Shown here piece after piece: positions 26,829 through 34,990 of a stretch of DNA of 64,000 nucleotides. The position numbers were made by a program, and so were the translations under genes. This stretch comes from Microthrixaceae bacterium (GTDB taxonomy: Bacteria; Actinomycetota; Acidimicrobiia; Acidimicrobiales; Microtrichaceae): NCBI GenBank assembly GCA_020637215.1, contig JACJWI010000002.1, forward strand, positions 310,001 through 374,000, in the 5' to 3' direction. The notes beneath the pieces are model-generated. The model was not told the origin of the DNA, searched no databases, and was given only the letters and a program-made list of their open reading frames with translations. Within the stretch, counting starts at the first letter, position 1. Every line of letters begins with the position of its first letter.

Positions 26829-26942
26829 CCCACCCCCACCCAGGTTTCTGACGACAAGTCACGACACTGGCGGTACTCAGATGTCATGAGAACGCGCCGA
26901 GGGGTGGCGCCCGTCTGCGACGTCCGGCGCGGGTGAGCCCGT

Positions 26943-28907
26943 TCAGGACGCGACGTCGACGTCGACCGCCGCTCCGGCGAACTGGGCGTTGTACAGCCGC
27001 GCGTAGGCGCCGTCCGCGGCGAGCAGTGTCTCGTGGTTCCCCTGCTCGACGATGTGACCGTGCTCCATGACCAGGATCGTGTCGGCGTCGCGGATCGTCG
27101 ACAGCCGGTGCGCGATCACGAAGCTGGTCCGGTTGCTGCGCAGCGCCGCCATCGCCCGCTGGATCAGCACCTCGGTGCGGGTGTCGACCGAGCTGGTGGC
27201 CTCATCGAGGATGAGGATCGTCGGATCCGCCAGGAACGCCCGGGCGATGGTCAGCAGCTGCTTCTCGCCGGCGGAGACCGTGCCGCCCTCGTCGTCGATC
27301 ACGGTGTCGTAGCCGTCGGGCAGCGAGTGCACGAACCGGTCGACGTAGGTGGCGCGGGCCGCCTCCATGATCTGTTCCTCGGTGGCGTTCAGGTTGCCGT
27401 AGGCGATGTTGTCGCGGATCGTCCCGCCGAACAGCCAGGTGTCCTGGAGCACCATGCCCATGTGGCGGCGGAGGTCCTGGCGGCTGATCGTCGCGGTGTC
27501 GATCCCGTCGAGGAGGATGGCGCCCGAGTCGACGTCGTAGAACCGCATGATCAGGTTCACCATCGTCGTCTTGCCGGCACCGGTCGGACCCACGATGGCG
27601 ACCGTCTCTCCCGGCTCGGCCACGAGCGACAGGTCCTGGATCAGCGGCTTGTCCGGCGAGTAGGCGAAGTCGACGTCGCGGAACTCGATGCGGCCCCTCA
27701 CATCCACCGACGACAGGTCGGTCGTTGCGCTCTCGGGCTCCTCGGGGGCGTCGAGCAGCTCGAAGACCCGTTCGGCCGAAGCGATGCCGGACTGCATCAC
27801 GTTCAACATCGACGCCACCTGCGTCAGGGGTTGGGTGAACTGCCGGGAGTACTGGATGAACGCCTGGATGTCGCCGATGTTCATCGACCCGTTGGTGACC
27901 AGGAGGCCACCGAGCAGGGCGATGGCGACGTAGTTGACGTTGCCGAGGAACATCACCGCCGGCTGGATCGATCCCGACATGAACTGCGCGGCCGCGCTGG
28001 CCTCGAACAGCTCTTCGTTCTTCTGGCGGAACCGCTCCTCGGTGTCGGCCTGGCGGTTGTACACCTTGACCAGGGCGTGGCCGGTGAACGCCTCCTCGAC
28101 CTGGGCGTTGAGCGTTCCGGTGTGGCGCCACTGGTCGACGAAGCGCTTCTTGGACCGCGACGTGATCGCCCGCATGGTCAGGATCGTGACCGGGACGATG
28201 ATCAGCGTGACCAGCGCCAGGGTCCACGAGATGGTGAACATCATCACCAGCACCCCGACGAGCTGGAGGCTGGAGGACAGCAGTTGGCTCAGCGTCTGCT
28301 GCATGCTCTGGGCCAGGTTGTCGATGTCGTTGGTGACCCGGCTGAGCAGGTCGCCGCGGGGCTGGCGGTCGACGTGGCTGAGCGGCATCCGGTTGAGCTT
28401 CGTCTCGACGTCGGCACGGAGCCGGAACATCGAGCGCTGCACGACGCCGGCGAGCAGCCAGCCCTGGGCGTAGGCCAGGGTCGTGGCGACCACGTAGATC
28501 GCCGCCGCGGTCAGCAGGAGTCGGTGCAGCTGACTGAAGTCGATGCCGGGACCGCCCTTGAACTGGCCGACGACGCCGTCGACGATGGTCTGGGTGGCGT
28601 TGCCGAGGATTCGGGGACCGAGCACCAGCAGCGTGACGCTGATGACGGCCAGGGCGACCACGCCGATCAGGCCGACGCTCTCCGGTCGCATCTGCCCGGC
28701 CAGGCGTCGCACTGACCCGCCCAGGTCCTTGGATCGGTCGAGCGGCATTCCCGCCGCGCCGAACCGCCCCATGGCGCCCCGGGCGCCCTCGTTGACCTTG
28801 GCGGACTGGGCGTAGTCGGTCCCGGCGGACCCGTCGGGGGTCGTGTCCGCGGCGTCGCCAGTCGTGCCGGCGCCATTGGTCGGGGGCTTGTCGTTCGAGG
28901 TGCTCAC
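26943..28907 (-). CDS. ABC exporter subunit with canonical ATPase site (heterodimer partner)
   Basis: The 654-residue protein starts at GTG 28907, overlapping the previous stop by four bases, with GGAGGCGGC upstream. A low-complexity N-terminal region (1-45) precedes six membrane helices and an ATPase domain: Walker A GPTGAGKTT, Q-loop MVLQDTWLF, signature VSAGEKQLLTIARAF, Walker B LILDEATSSVD and IAHRLST. The Walker B glutamate is present. VSAGE in place of LSGGQ is typical of one half of heterodimeric drug exporters. The partner is the gene just upstream. Confidence 0.93.
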   Translation of the reverse strand: MSTSNDKPPTNGAGTTGDAADTTPDGSAGTDYAQSAKVNEGARGAMGRFGAAGMPLDRSKDLGGSVRRLAGQMRPESVGLIGVVALAVISVTLLVLGPRILGNATQTIVDGVVGQFKGGPGIDFSQLHRLLLTAAAIYVVATTLAYAQGWLLAGVVQRSMFRLRADVETKLNRMPLSHVDRQPRGDLLSRVTNDIDNLAQSMQQTLSQLLSSSLQLVGVLVMMFTISWTLALVTLIIVPVTILTMRAITSRSKKRFVDQWRHTGTLNAQVEEAFTGHALVKVYNRQADTEERFRQKNEELFEASAAAQFMSGSIQPAVMFLGNVNYVAIALLGGLLVTNGSMNIGDIQAFIQYSRQFTQPLTQVASMLNVMQSGIASAERVFELLDAPEEPESATTDLSSVDVRGRIEFRDVDFAYSPDKPLIQDLSLVAEPGETVAIVGPTGAGKTTMVNLIMRFYDVDSGAILLDGIDTATISRQDLRRHMGMVLQDTWLFGGTIRDNIAYGNLNATEEQIMEAARATYVDRFVHSLPDGYDTVIDDEGGTVSAGEKQLLTIARAFLADPTILILDEATSSVDTRTEVLIQRAMAALRSNRTSFVIAHRLSTIRDADTILVMEHGHIVEQGNHETLLAADGAYARLYNAQFAGAAVDVDVAS

Positions 28908-30637
28908 GCCGCCTCCTCTGCGGTCAGCTGCGACGCCACGATCTCGGCGTAGGTCGGAGACGATCCGAGGAGCTCGTCGTGGGTCCCGAGACCGACGGTG
29001 GCGCCGTCCTCGAGGACCAGGATCTGATCCGCGTGGCGGATGGTCGACACCCGTTGGGCGACCAGGACCGTCACCGAGTCGGTCACCACGGGGACGAGCG
29101 CGGCGCGCAGCCGGGCGTCGGTGGCCAGGTCCAGGGCCGAGAACGAGTCGTCGAACAGGTAGATGTCGGGCCGGCGCACCAGTGCCCGGGCGATGGCCAG
29201 GCGCTGGCGCTGGCCGCCCGACACGTTGGAGCCGCCCTGTGCGATGGGCGAGTCGAGGCCGTCGGGCATGGCCCGCACGAAGTCCTCGGCCTGCGCGATG
29301 CGCAGCGCCTCCCACATCTCGTCCTCGGTGGCGTCGGGTTTGGAGTGGCGCAGGTTGCTCGCCACCGTGCCCGAGAAGAGGAACGGCTTCTGGGGCACGA
29401 GTCCGATCCGGCTCCAGAGGGTCTCCTGGTCGATGTCGCGCACGTCGTGGCCGCCGACCGACACCGTTCCGGCGGTGGCGTCGTAGAGCCGGGGGATCAG
29501 GTCGAGGAGGGTGGTCTTGCCCGATCCCGTGGAGCCGATGATCGCCAGGGTGGTTCCGGCGCGGACCTCGAAGGACTGGTCGCACAGGACCGGGTGCTCT
29601 GCGCCGGGGTAGCGGAACTCGACGTGGTCGAAGCGCAGCACCGGGCGCTCGGGCAGAGATGTCACCGGGTTCACCGCCTGGGCGACCGCGGATTCGGTGT
29701 GCAGCACCTCGCCGATGCGGTTCGCGCTCACCGAGGCCCGCGGGGTGAGGACGGCCACGAAGGTCGCCATCATCACCGACATCAGGATCTGGATCAGGTA
29801 GCTCAGGAACGCGATCAACGCCCCGATCTGCAGCTCTCCGTCGGCCACCCGGTCCGCCCCGAGCCAGATGGCGGCCACGCTCGACAGGTTGAGCACGGCC
29901 ATCACGATCGGGAACATGAACGCCATCAGGCGGCCCGACCGCAGCGACACCAGGGTGAGCGCGTCGTTGGCCTCCTCGAAGCGGGCTCCCTCGTCATCCT
30001 CACGGACGAACGCCCGGACGACCCGCATGCCGGTGATCTGCTCTCTTAGCACTTCGTTGATGCGGTCGATGCGCTCCTGCATGACCTGGAACAGAGGGAT
30101 CATCCGCACGATGATCGAACCGATCGAGATCACCAGCACCGGGACGCTGACCAGGAGCAGCAGCGACAGTGTGCCGTCCTCGCGGACGGCCATGATCACT
30201 CCGCCGACGATCGTGATCGGTGCCGCGACCAGAAGCGTGCAGCTCATCAGGACCAGCATCTGGACCTGGGTGACGTCGTTGGTGATGCGGGTGATGAGCG
30301 ACGGGGCTCCGAAGTGCGCCACGTCCTGCGCGGCGAAGCCGGTCACCTTGTGGAAGAGGGCACCGCGGACGTCGCGCCCGAACGCCATCGCCACCCGTGA
30401 ACCCACGTAGACGCTGGCCACCGCGAACAGGACCTGGACGAAGGTGACCGCCAGCATGATCCCGCCGACGCGCCAGATGTAGTCGGTGTCGCCCGGGATG
30501 ACGCCCTTGTCGATGATGTCGGCGTTGAGGGTCGGCAGGAACAGGACGCACGCCACCTGCACGGTGGTGAGGGCGAGCACCAGCAGGAGCGGTCGCCGGT
30601 AGGGCCGCAGGTGGACCCGCAGCATCTCGGTCAGCAT
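28904..30637 (-). CDS. ABC exporter subunit with degenerate ATPase site (heterodimer partner)
   Basis: The 577-residue protein has six membrane helices (from PLLLVLALTTVQVACVLFL) and an ATPase domain with Walker A GSTGSGKTT, Q-loop LVPQKPFLF, signature VSGGQRQRLAIARAL and Walker B YLFDDSFSALD. The position after Walker B is Asp rather than Glu, and the H-loop reads VAQRVST with Gln for His. These changes mark the non-catalytic half of TM287/288- or TmrAB-like exporters. It starts two bases after the TetR stop, so the regulator and both subunits form one operon. Confidence 0.94.
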   Translation of the reverse strand: MLTEMLRVHLRPYRRPLLLVLALTTVQVACVLFLPTLNADIIDKGVIPGDTDYIWRVGGIMLAVTFVQVLFAVASVYVGSRVAMAFGRDVRGALFHKVTGFAAQDVAHFGAPSLITRITNDVTQVQMLVLMSCTLLVAAPITIVGGVIMAVREDGTLSLLLLVSVPVLVISIGSIIVRMIPLFQVMQERIDRINEVLREQITGMRVVRAFVREDDEGARFEEANDALTLVSLRSGRLMAFMFPIVMAVLNLSSVAAIWLGADRVADGELQIGALIAFLSYLIQILMSVMMATFVAVLTPRASVSANRIGEVLHTESAVAQAVNPVTSLPERPVLRFDHVEFRYPGAEHPVLCDQSFEVRAGTTLAIIGSTGSGKTTLLDLIPRLYDATAGTVSVGGHDVRDIDQETLWSRIGLVPQKPFLFSGTVASNLRHSKPDATEDEMWEALRIAQAEDFVRAMPDGLDSPIAQGGSNVSGGQRQRLAIARALVRRPDIYLFDDSFSALDLATDARLRAALVPVVTDSVTVLVAQRVSTIRHADQILVLEDGATVGLGTHDELLGSSPTYAEIVASQLTAEEAA

Positions 30638-30639
30638 CG

Positions 30640-31284
30640 TCAGTCGGAGTCCTTCAGTTCGTCGGCCAGCACGTCGAGCGCAGGCAGGAGGTGGTCGATC
30701 AGGAGCGAGTCGTCCGCGGCGGTCACCCAGCGGCGTGTTGCGATGCGGACGACGGCCAGGCCGGCCGCGGCCAGGACCGAGGCGCGGGTCTCGGCGTCGT
30801 CGTGGTTGCTCAGGCGGGGGAGCAGCGCCGTGGCCAGTCCGTCCTCCCACTCGTACTGACGCTCGATGGACCGCCGGACCAGCGACGGGGACCGGGCGAC
30901 GATGCGTTGGCCGCGGAGGTACCGCGAGCGGTCGGCCTGGAGCCCGCTGACGAGGGACACGAGTGCGGCCCGCAGGGATCGCAACACCGATTCGTCGGAG
31001 GGTCGTTCGGCGAAGGCGGCCAGGAGGGTGTCGCCGTAGGCGCGCGAGTTGGCGAAGACCAGGTCCTCCTTGGTCTCGAAGTAGCGGAAGAGGGTGCTCT
31101 TGGAGACCTCGGCGCGCTCGGCGATCTCGTCGACGGTCACGCTGTCGAAGTCGCGCTGGTCGAACAGGTCGAGAGCTGCCTGTCGGATCTGCTCGCGGAC
31201 CCGCTCCTTCTTGCGTTCGCGCAGACCGGGCCGATCGGTGTCGTCGGCGTCGGTCGCGCCCCGCTCGTCGGAACCCGGCTTCAT
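30640..31284 (-). CDS. TetR-family repressor of the ABC exporter operon
   Basis: The 214-residue regulator has a basic lead (RERKKERVREQIRQAALDLF), the TetR helix-turn-helix (FDSVTVDEIAERAEVSKSTLFRYFETKEDLVF, read in two halves) and a helical ligand domain. It is the first gene of the exporter operon, with two bases before the next start, so it probably represses the operon and itself until a transported compound binds. A 22-bp palindrome just upstream (31291-31312) is the likely operator. The ligand is unknown. Confidence 0.92.
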   Translation of the reverse strand: MKPGSDERGATDADDTDRPGLRERKKERVREQIRQAALDLFDQRDFDSVTVDEIAERAEVSKSTLFRYFETKEDLVFANSRAYGDTLLAAFAERPSDESVLRSLRAALVSLVSGLQADRSRYLRGQRIVARSPSLVRRSIERQYEWEDGLATALLPRLSNHDDAETRASVLAAAGLAVVRIATRRWVTAADDSLLIDHLLPALDVLADELKDSD

Positions 31285-31290
31285 TTGTGC

Positions 31291-31312
31291 CTCGGTACTG
31301 TTTGACACCGAG
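31291..31312. promoter_or_regulatory. Candidate TetR operator
   Basis: Inverted arms CTCGGT and ACCGAG are separated by ten bases, starting seven bases upstream of the tetR ATG. Size and position fit a TetR dimer site. Binding is inferred. Confidence 0.45.
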
Positions 31313-31342
31313 TGCCACTTTATCTGGTTGAACCGCGACTCG

Positions 31343-31511
31343 CCGAACTTGTAGCCCTCGGTCGCTCGGATGGCACGTGGGCTACAAGTTCGGTGGCGCC
31401 CCGCGTTGTTGTAGCTGGTGGTCGCCGTGGGGGTTCGTGGGCTACAAGTTTGGTGGCGCCCCGCGTTGTTGTAGGTGGTGGTCGCCGTGGGGGTTCGTGG
31501 GCTACAAGTTC
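31343..31511. repeat. Array of three 60-bp palindromic repeat units (array 1)
   Basis: Left arms (GAACTTGTAG or decayed forms) start at 31345, 31405 and 31465. Right arms (CTACAAGTTC/T) start at 31382, 31442 and 31502. Every left-to-right offset is 37 bases and the period is exactly 60. Copies 31381-31440 and 31441-31500 differ at two bases. In the first unit the arms extend to a perfect 15-bp inverted repeat (31343-31357 with 31379-31393). It fills the space between tetR and tadA. See the second array at 32252-32360. Confidence 0.92.
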
Positions 31512-31546
31512 GGTGGGCTGCGCGTTCGGCGGTACCGTCGGCGCCG

Positions 31547-32050
31547 ATGGCCGACCGATCCCCAGCCCCTCCGGTGCTGGAACCCGATCCGGAGCACGCC
31601 GGGTGGATGGCGATCGCTCTCGACGAGGCCCGTGCCGCAACCCTCCACGGCGACGTCCCCATCGGAGCGGTCGTCGTGCAGCTCTCCGAGGGTGCCGCAC
31701 CCCGGGTGCTCACCCGACGCCACAACGAGCGGGAGCTCAGCCACGACGGAACCGCCCACGCCGAGGTCCTCGCCCTCCGTGACGCGTGCGCAGAGCTGGG
31801 TCGCTGGCGACTCGACGACTGTCTGATGGTCGTCACCCTCGAGCCGTGCCCGATGTGCGCGGGGGCGCTGTGGGCCACACGCATCGGCGGGGTGGTGATC
31901 GGAACCGAGAGCATGGATGCAGGTTCTCTCGGCAGCCTCTACCACCTGGGACAGGACCCCCGGCTCAACCACGAGTTCCCGGTCCGCGTCGGCGTCGAGC
32001 GCGGCGCCTGTGCGGCGATCCTCCAGGACTTCTTCGCCGCCCGTCGCTGA
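31547..32050 (+). CDS. tadA: tRNA-specific adenosine deaminase
   Basis: The 167-residue enzyme converts adenosine 34 to inosine in tRNA-Arg(ACG). The zinc site is HAEVLAL (the catalytic H-A-E) and PCPMCAGAL (P-C-x2-C), in the right order, with the downstream helix WATRIGGVVIG. ATG 31547 is 35 bases after the last arm of the first repeat array, so repeat transcription could affect its leader. tRNA-Ser(CGA) follows on the same strand, 55 bases after the stop. An alternative role as a nucleotide or cytosine deaminase is unlikely given the motifs. Confidence 0.92.
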   Translation: MADRSPAPPVLEPDPEHAGWMAIALDEARAATLHGDVPIGAVVVQLSEGAAPRVLTRRHNERELSHDGTAHAEVLALRDACAELGRWRLDDCLMVVTLEPCPMCAGALWATRIGGVVIGTESMDAGSLGSLYHLGQDPRLNHEFPVRVGVERGACAAILQDFFAARR

Positions 32051-32092
32051 ACGGGGCCAGATCCCGGTGTGCCCGGACGATCCCTGCGCCGC

Positions 32093-32098
32093 TATCGT
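32093..32098 (+). promoter_or_regulatory. Probable -10 box of tRNA-Ser(CGA)
   Basis: TATCGT stands seven bases before the tRNA 5' end. The same hexamer in the context GCTATCGTC or GCTATCGTCC occurs before the second tRNA-Ser, which supports it. No clear -35. Confidence 0.4.
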
Positions 32099-32105
32099 CG
32101 CCGCC

Positions 32106-32195
32106 GGAGACGTGCCAGAGCGGACGAATGGGACGGTCTCGAAAACCGTTGTGGTCGCAAGGCCACCGTGGGTTCGAATCCCACCGTCTCCGCCA
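32106..32195 (+). tRNA. tRNA-Ser(CGA)
   Basis: Class II tRNA of 90 bases: acceptor GGAGACG with CGTCTCC, anticodon arm ACGGT-CTCGAAA-ACCGT reading CGA, a long variable arm (GTGGTCGCAAGGCCAC), and T arm GTGGGTTCGAATCCCAC. The terminal CCA is encoded. Confidence 0.96.
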
Positions 32196-32223
32196 TCGGG
32201 CCCCTGCTCAGGCAGGGGCCCGA
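32196..32223 (+). terminator. Strong hairpin after tRNA-Ser(CGA)
   Basis: A perfect 12-bp stem (TCGGGCCCCTGC with its complement) closes a four-base loop immediately after the encoded CCA. There is no T-tract, as is common in actinomycetes. Confidence 0.7.
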
Positions 32224-32251
32224 GCTCGTTCCGGCCCTCCACGCGGCCCGA

Positions 32252-32360
32252 CGAACTTGTAGGCCACGAGTCGTGGGGGCGACCGTCAGCTACAAGTTCG
32301 GTTCGGCCCGATGAACTTGTAGGCCACGGGTCGTGGGAGCGTCCGTCAGCTACAAGTTCG
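32252..32360. repeat. Array of two 60-bp palindromic repeat units (array 2, inverted relative to array 1)
   Basis: Left arms GAACTTGTAG begin at 32253 and 32313; right arms CTACAAGTTC begin at 32290 and 32350. Arm offset (37) and period (60) equal those of array 1. The 27-base loop matches the reverse complement of an array 1 loop at about 18 of 27 positions, so the units belong to one family in opposite orientation. Unit 1's loop holds a nested inverted repeat, CCACGA-g-TCGTGG (32264-32276). The array lies between tRNA-Ser(CGA) and the SRP RNA gene. Confidence 0.92.
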
Positions 32361-32382
32361 GCCCGGCGCCTGGCGCGATGAA

Positions 32383-32518
32383 CGCCTGTGTCCTCAGGTG
32401 GCGGCCAGGCGATCTGCGGCACACCGGGGGTTCCGCTGAGAGCTGCTGCCTTCCGGCCCTGACCCGATTCACGGGCCCCGGTCGCACAGGACCCGGCCGC
32501 CGCCTGAGGACGCAGGCG
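32383..32518 (-). ncRNA. ffs: Signal recognition particle RNA (4.5S type)
   Basis: The minus strand carries GGTCAGGGCCGGAAGGCAGC, the domain IV core bound by Ffh (consensus GGTCAGGNCCGGAAGGNAGC). Flanks pair over the whole length: CGCCTGCGTCCTCAGGCGGC at the 5' end with its near-complement before 32383, allowing G-U pairs. It targets nascent membrane and secreted proteins with Ffh. Mature ends are estimated from the outer stem and may be shorter. Confidence 0.92.
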
Positions 32519-32529
32519 CGGACTCAGGC

Positions 32530-32535
32530 TATCGT
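32530..32535 (+). promoter_or_regulatory. Probable -10 box of tRNA-Ser(GGA)
   Basis: TATCGT lies eight bases before the tRNA. The same bases read on the minus strand (ACGATAG) sit about 10 bases before the SRP RNA 5' end, so the two divergent RNA promoters probably overlap. Confidence 0.4.
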
Positions 32536-32543
32536 CCCGCCCC

Positions 32544-32631
32544 GGAGACGTGCGAGAGCGGCCGAATCGGCACGCTTGGAAAGCGTGTGTGGGGAAACTC
32601 ACCGTGGGTTCGAATCCCACCGTCTCCGCCA
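32544..32631 (+). tRNA. tRNA-Ser(GGA)
   Basis: Class II tRNA of 88 bases: acceptor GGAGACG with CGTCTCC, anticodon arm CACGC-TTGGAAA-GCGTG reading GGA, a variable arm (TGTGGGGAAACTCA), and T arm GTGGGTTCGAATCCCAC. CCA is encoded. The dnaX start follows 88 bases downstream. Confidence 0.96.
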
Positions 32632-32719
32632 CCGGGCGGAACCCGGCCGGACTCCGGAGGCGCAGGCCGCACCGTTGCTCCGGCCGGGACCGTCGGGGAG
32701 TCGTCGGTAGGATCCCGCC

Positions 32720-34972
32720 GTGGCCCACCAGTCCCTCTACCGTCGCTACCGACCCCGCCGATTCGTCGAGGTCCGCGGTCAGGAGCACGTCGTCCGGGCA
32801 CTGCGGAACTCGGTGCGGACCGGCACCGAGGGCCACGCCTACCTGTTCTCCGGCCCTCGTGGCACCGGCAAGACCTCCACGGCTCGGATCCTGGCCAAGG
32901 CGCTCAACTGCGAGGACCTCCGCGACGGCGAACCCTGCTGCGAGTGCAGCTCGTGCGTCGAGATGGAGGCCGGACGCAGCTTCGACCTGTTCGAGCTCGA
33001 CGCCGCGTCCAACAACGGCGTGGACTCCATCCGGGACCTCGTCGAGCGGGCCGCGGTCGCGTCGCCGGGCCGCACCAAGATGTACATCCTCGACGAGGTG
33101 CACATGCTGACGGCGGGGGCGTCCAACGCGCTGCTGAAGACGCTCGAGGAGCCACCGGAGCACGTGTGCTTCGTGCTGGCCACCACCGACCCGCAGAAGG
33201 TGCTGCCCACCATCCGCAGCCGCACCCAGCACTACGACTTCCAGCTCCTGTCGGCGGGGGAGCTCACCGACTACGTCCGCTGGATCGCGGCCGACGCCCC
33301 GCTCGACGTCGATGACGAGTCGGTCGCGTATGTCGTGCGCGAGGGTCACGGCTCGGCCCGCGACACGCTGTCTGCGCTCGACCAGGTGGTGGCCGCCGGC
33401 GGGGTGATCACCCGTGACCTGCCCGTCGACCAGTTGCTCGGTGCGATCGCGGCCGGCGACAGCGGAGCCGCGGTCCTGGCCGTCTCCGATGCCCTGGCCC
33501 TGGGCCACGACCCGCGGGTGCTGGCCGAGTCGTTCCTGGCCGAGCTCCGCGACGCGTTCCTGCTCTCGCTCGGAGTCGAAGTGACCCACCTGGTCGACGC
33601 CGACGCCGAACGACTCGGCGAGTGGGCCCGCACCCTCGGGACCCCGGTGTTGACCCGGGCGGTCGAAGCGGTCGGATCCGCCCTGGTCGACATGCGTCAA
33701 GCCGCGGATCCCCGGGTTCCGCTCGACGTCGCCATGGTCCGGCTGTGCGTCGGCGCTCCGACGGCCGGAGGGGCCGCGGGGCCGGCCCCGGCCGGACGCG
33801 GTTCGGGCGACGAGGCGGTGGTGGCCGACCTGGTCCGTCGCGTCGAGGCGCTCGAGCGTGCCCTGGCCGACGGCGCCGTCGCCGGTGGCGCTGGTGCAGG
33901 TGGTGGTGGTGCCGGTGGCGGTGGTTCTCGCTCCCGCCGCGCGGCCGCGGCCCCCGAGCGGACGGCGGCATCCGGGCCACCGCCCGCAGACGCAGACGCC
34001 GGGGAGGGATCCTCGAACGCCGGGTCGGACGCTGCTTCGGCCACGGGTTCGGGATCCCGCTCGGGGCCCGAACATGCCCGAGCGGCGCTCGCCGAGATGA
34101 GGGCTCGCCGCTCCGGAGCCGACAGCAAGGGCGACCGGAGCCCGGCGCGACCCGGCCCGTCGGCCCCGGCGTCCCCGGGCCCGGCCCCGTCGGTCGCACC
34201 CCGACCGTCTGCCCGACCCGCCGCGGCGCCAGAGGCACCGGCGGCACCGGCGGCACCGGCTGTCCCGTCGTCTCCGCCGCCCCGACCGGCCGCCGAGAAG
34301 GACCCCACCCCGTCGGCAAACCCGGAGACGACCGCTGCGGACCGATCCCTGCCGCCGGCACCCCCATCGGACAGCGTGGCCGTCACGGCCGGATCCGCGC
34401 CGCTGGACCGCGACGGGTTGACCGTCGTCTTCGGCGACCGGGTGGTGCCCCAGCTCAAGGGTGTGGCCAAGGCGATCTACTCCTCGGGCCACTTCGTCGC
34501 GGTGACCGGACGTGGGGCTGTCTTCACGCTCCCCAACGCGGCCACCGTGGAGCGGGCCGAGAAGTTCCGACCGGACGTCGAGTCGATGATCGGCGCCGAG
34601 GTGGGTTCACCGGTCCGGCTGCTGCTGGTCGACGAGACCGACCCGGCGGCGGTCGCCGATGCGACGGGCGGGCCCGGTCGGTCCGCCGCGTCCAGCACCT
34701 CGGCGTCGGCCCCGACGCCGACGCCGACTCAGACTCCGACGCCGCCGCGTGGCAGGACGACACCCCGGACGCGCTCCGAGGAGCCTGCCGTCGCGGTGCC
34801 CGAGCCGACCACGGCCCCCGACCCGGTCGAACCGACCGGCGACGACGACGAGTCGTCGATCATCGACGTGCACGACCTGGAGGACGCCGATGTGGCCGCC
34901 ACCGGCGTGGAGAAGCTCACCCAGGCGTTCCCGGGCGCGGTCCTCGTGGACGGCGCCGACGGTGCGTCCTGA
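32720..34972 (+). CDS. dnaX: DNA polymerase III subunit gamma/tau
   Basis: The 750-residue clamp-loader ATPase begins with GTG and HQSLYRRYRPRRFVEV. It shows Walker A GPRGTGKTS (residues about 45-53), a four-cysteine zinc site (CEDLRDGEPCCECSSC), Walker B ILDEVHML and the SRC-like IRSRTQHYDF. Residues about 355-560 are a low-complexity Gly/Ala/Pro/Ser linker, then a C-terminal domain (DRDGLTVVFGDRVVPQLKG) that would contact the polymerase. ybaB and recR follow on the same strand, the common dnaX-ybaB-recR order. No slippery A-run for a programmed frameshift to gamma was noticed. Confidence 0.96.
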   Translation: MAHQSLYRRYRPRRFVEVRGQEHVVRALRNSVRTGTEGHAYLFSGPRGTGKTSTARILAKALNCEDLRDGEPCCECSSCVEMEAGRSFDLFELDAASNNGVDSIRDLVERAAVASPGRTKMYILDEVHMLTAGASNALLKTLEEPPEHVCFVLATTDPQKVLPTIRSRTQHYDFQLLSAGELTDYVRWIAADAPLDVDDESVAYVVREGHGSARDTLSALDQVVAAGGVITRDLPVDQLLGAIAAGDSGAAVLAVSDALALGHDPRVLAESFLAELRDAFLLSLGVEVTHLVDADAERLGEWARTLGTPVLTRAVEAVGSALVDMRQAADPRVPLDVAMVRLCVGAPTAGGAAGPAPAGRGSGDEAVVADLVRRVEALERALADGAVAGGAGAGGGGAGGGGSRSRRAAAAPERTAASGPPPADADAGEGSSNAGSDAASATGSGSRSGPEHARAALAEMRARRSGADSKGDRSPARPGPSAPASPGPAPSVAPRPSARPAAAPEAPAAPAAPAVPSSPPPRPAAEKDPTPSANPETTAADRSLPPAPPSDSVAVTAGSAPLDRDGLTVVFGDRVVPQLKGVAKAIYSSGHFVAVTGRGAVFTLPNAATVERAEKFRPDVESMIGAEVGSPVRLLLVDETDPAAVADATGGPGRSAASSTSASAPTPTPTQTPTPPRGRTTPRTRSEEPAVAVPEPTTAPDPVEPTGDDDESSIIDVHDLEDADVAATGVEKLTQAFPGAVLVDGADGAS

Positions 34973-34990
34973 CCGACCCGAGGAACCCTG

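Noticed and set aside
23513..26851. Very long open frame on the plus strand (1,112 residues) across the ABC exporter and uppP
   Set aside because: It is Arg/His/Gly-rich and antisense to an ABC exporter with all Walker motifs, and out of frame with uppP.
31381..31511. CRISPR array
   Set aside because: Repeats are 60 bp in direct succession with internal palindromes and near-identical spacers, only three units, and no cas genes in the window.
31502..34492. 996-residue minus-strand frame across tadA, tRNAs and dnaX
   Set aside because: It runs through two tRNA genes and is opposite dnaX with a full clamp-loader motif set. It cannot be a real gene.
32720..34972. Programmed frameshift in dnaX giving a gamma subunit
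   Set aside because: No A-rich slippery heptamer was noticed in the region where it would occur.
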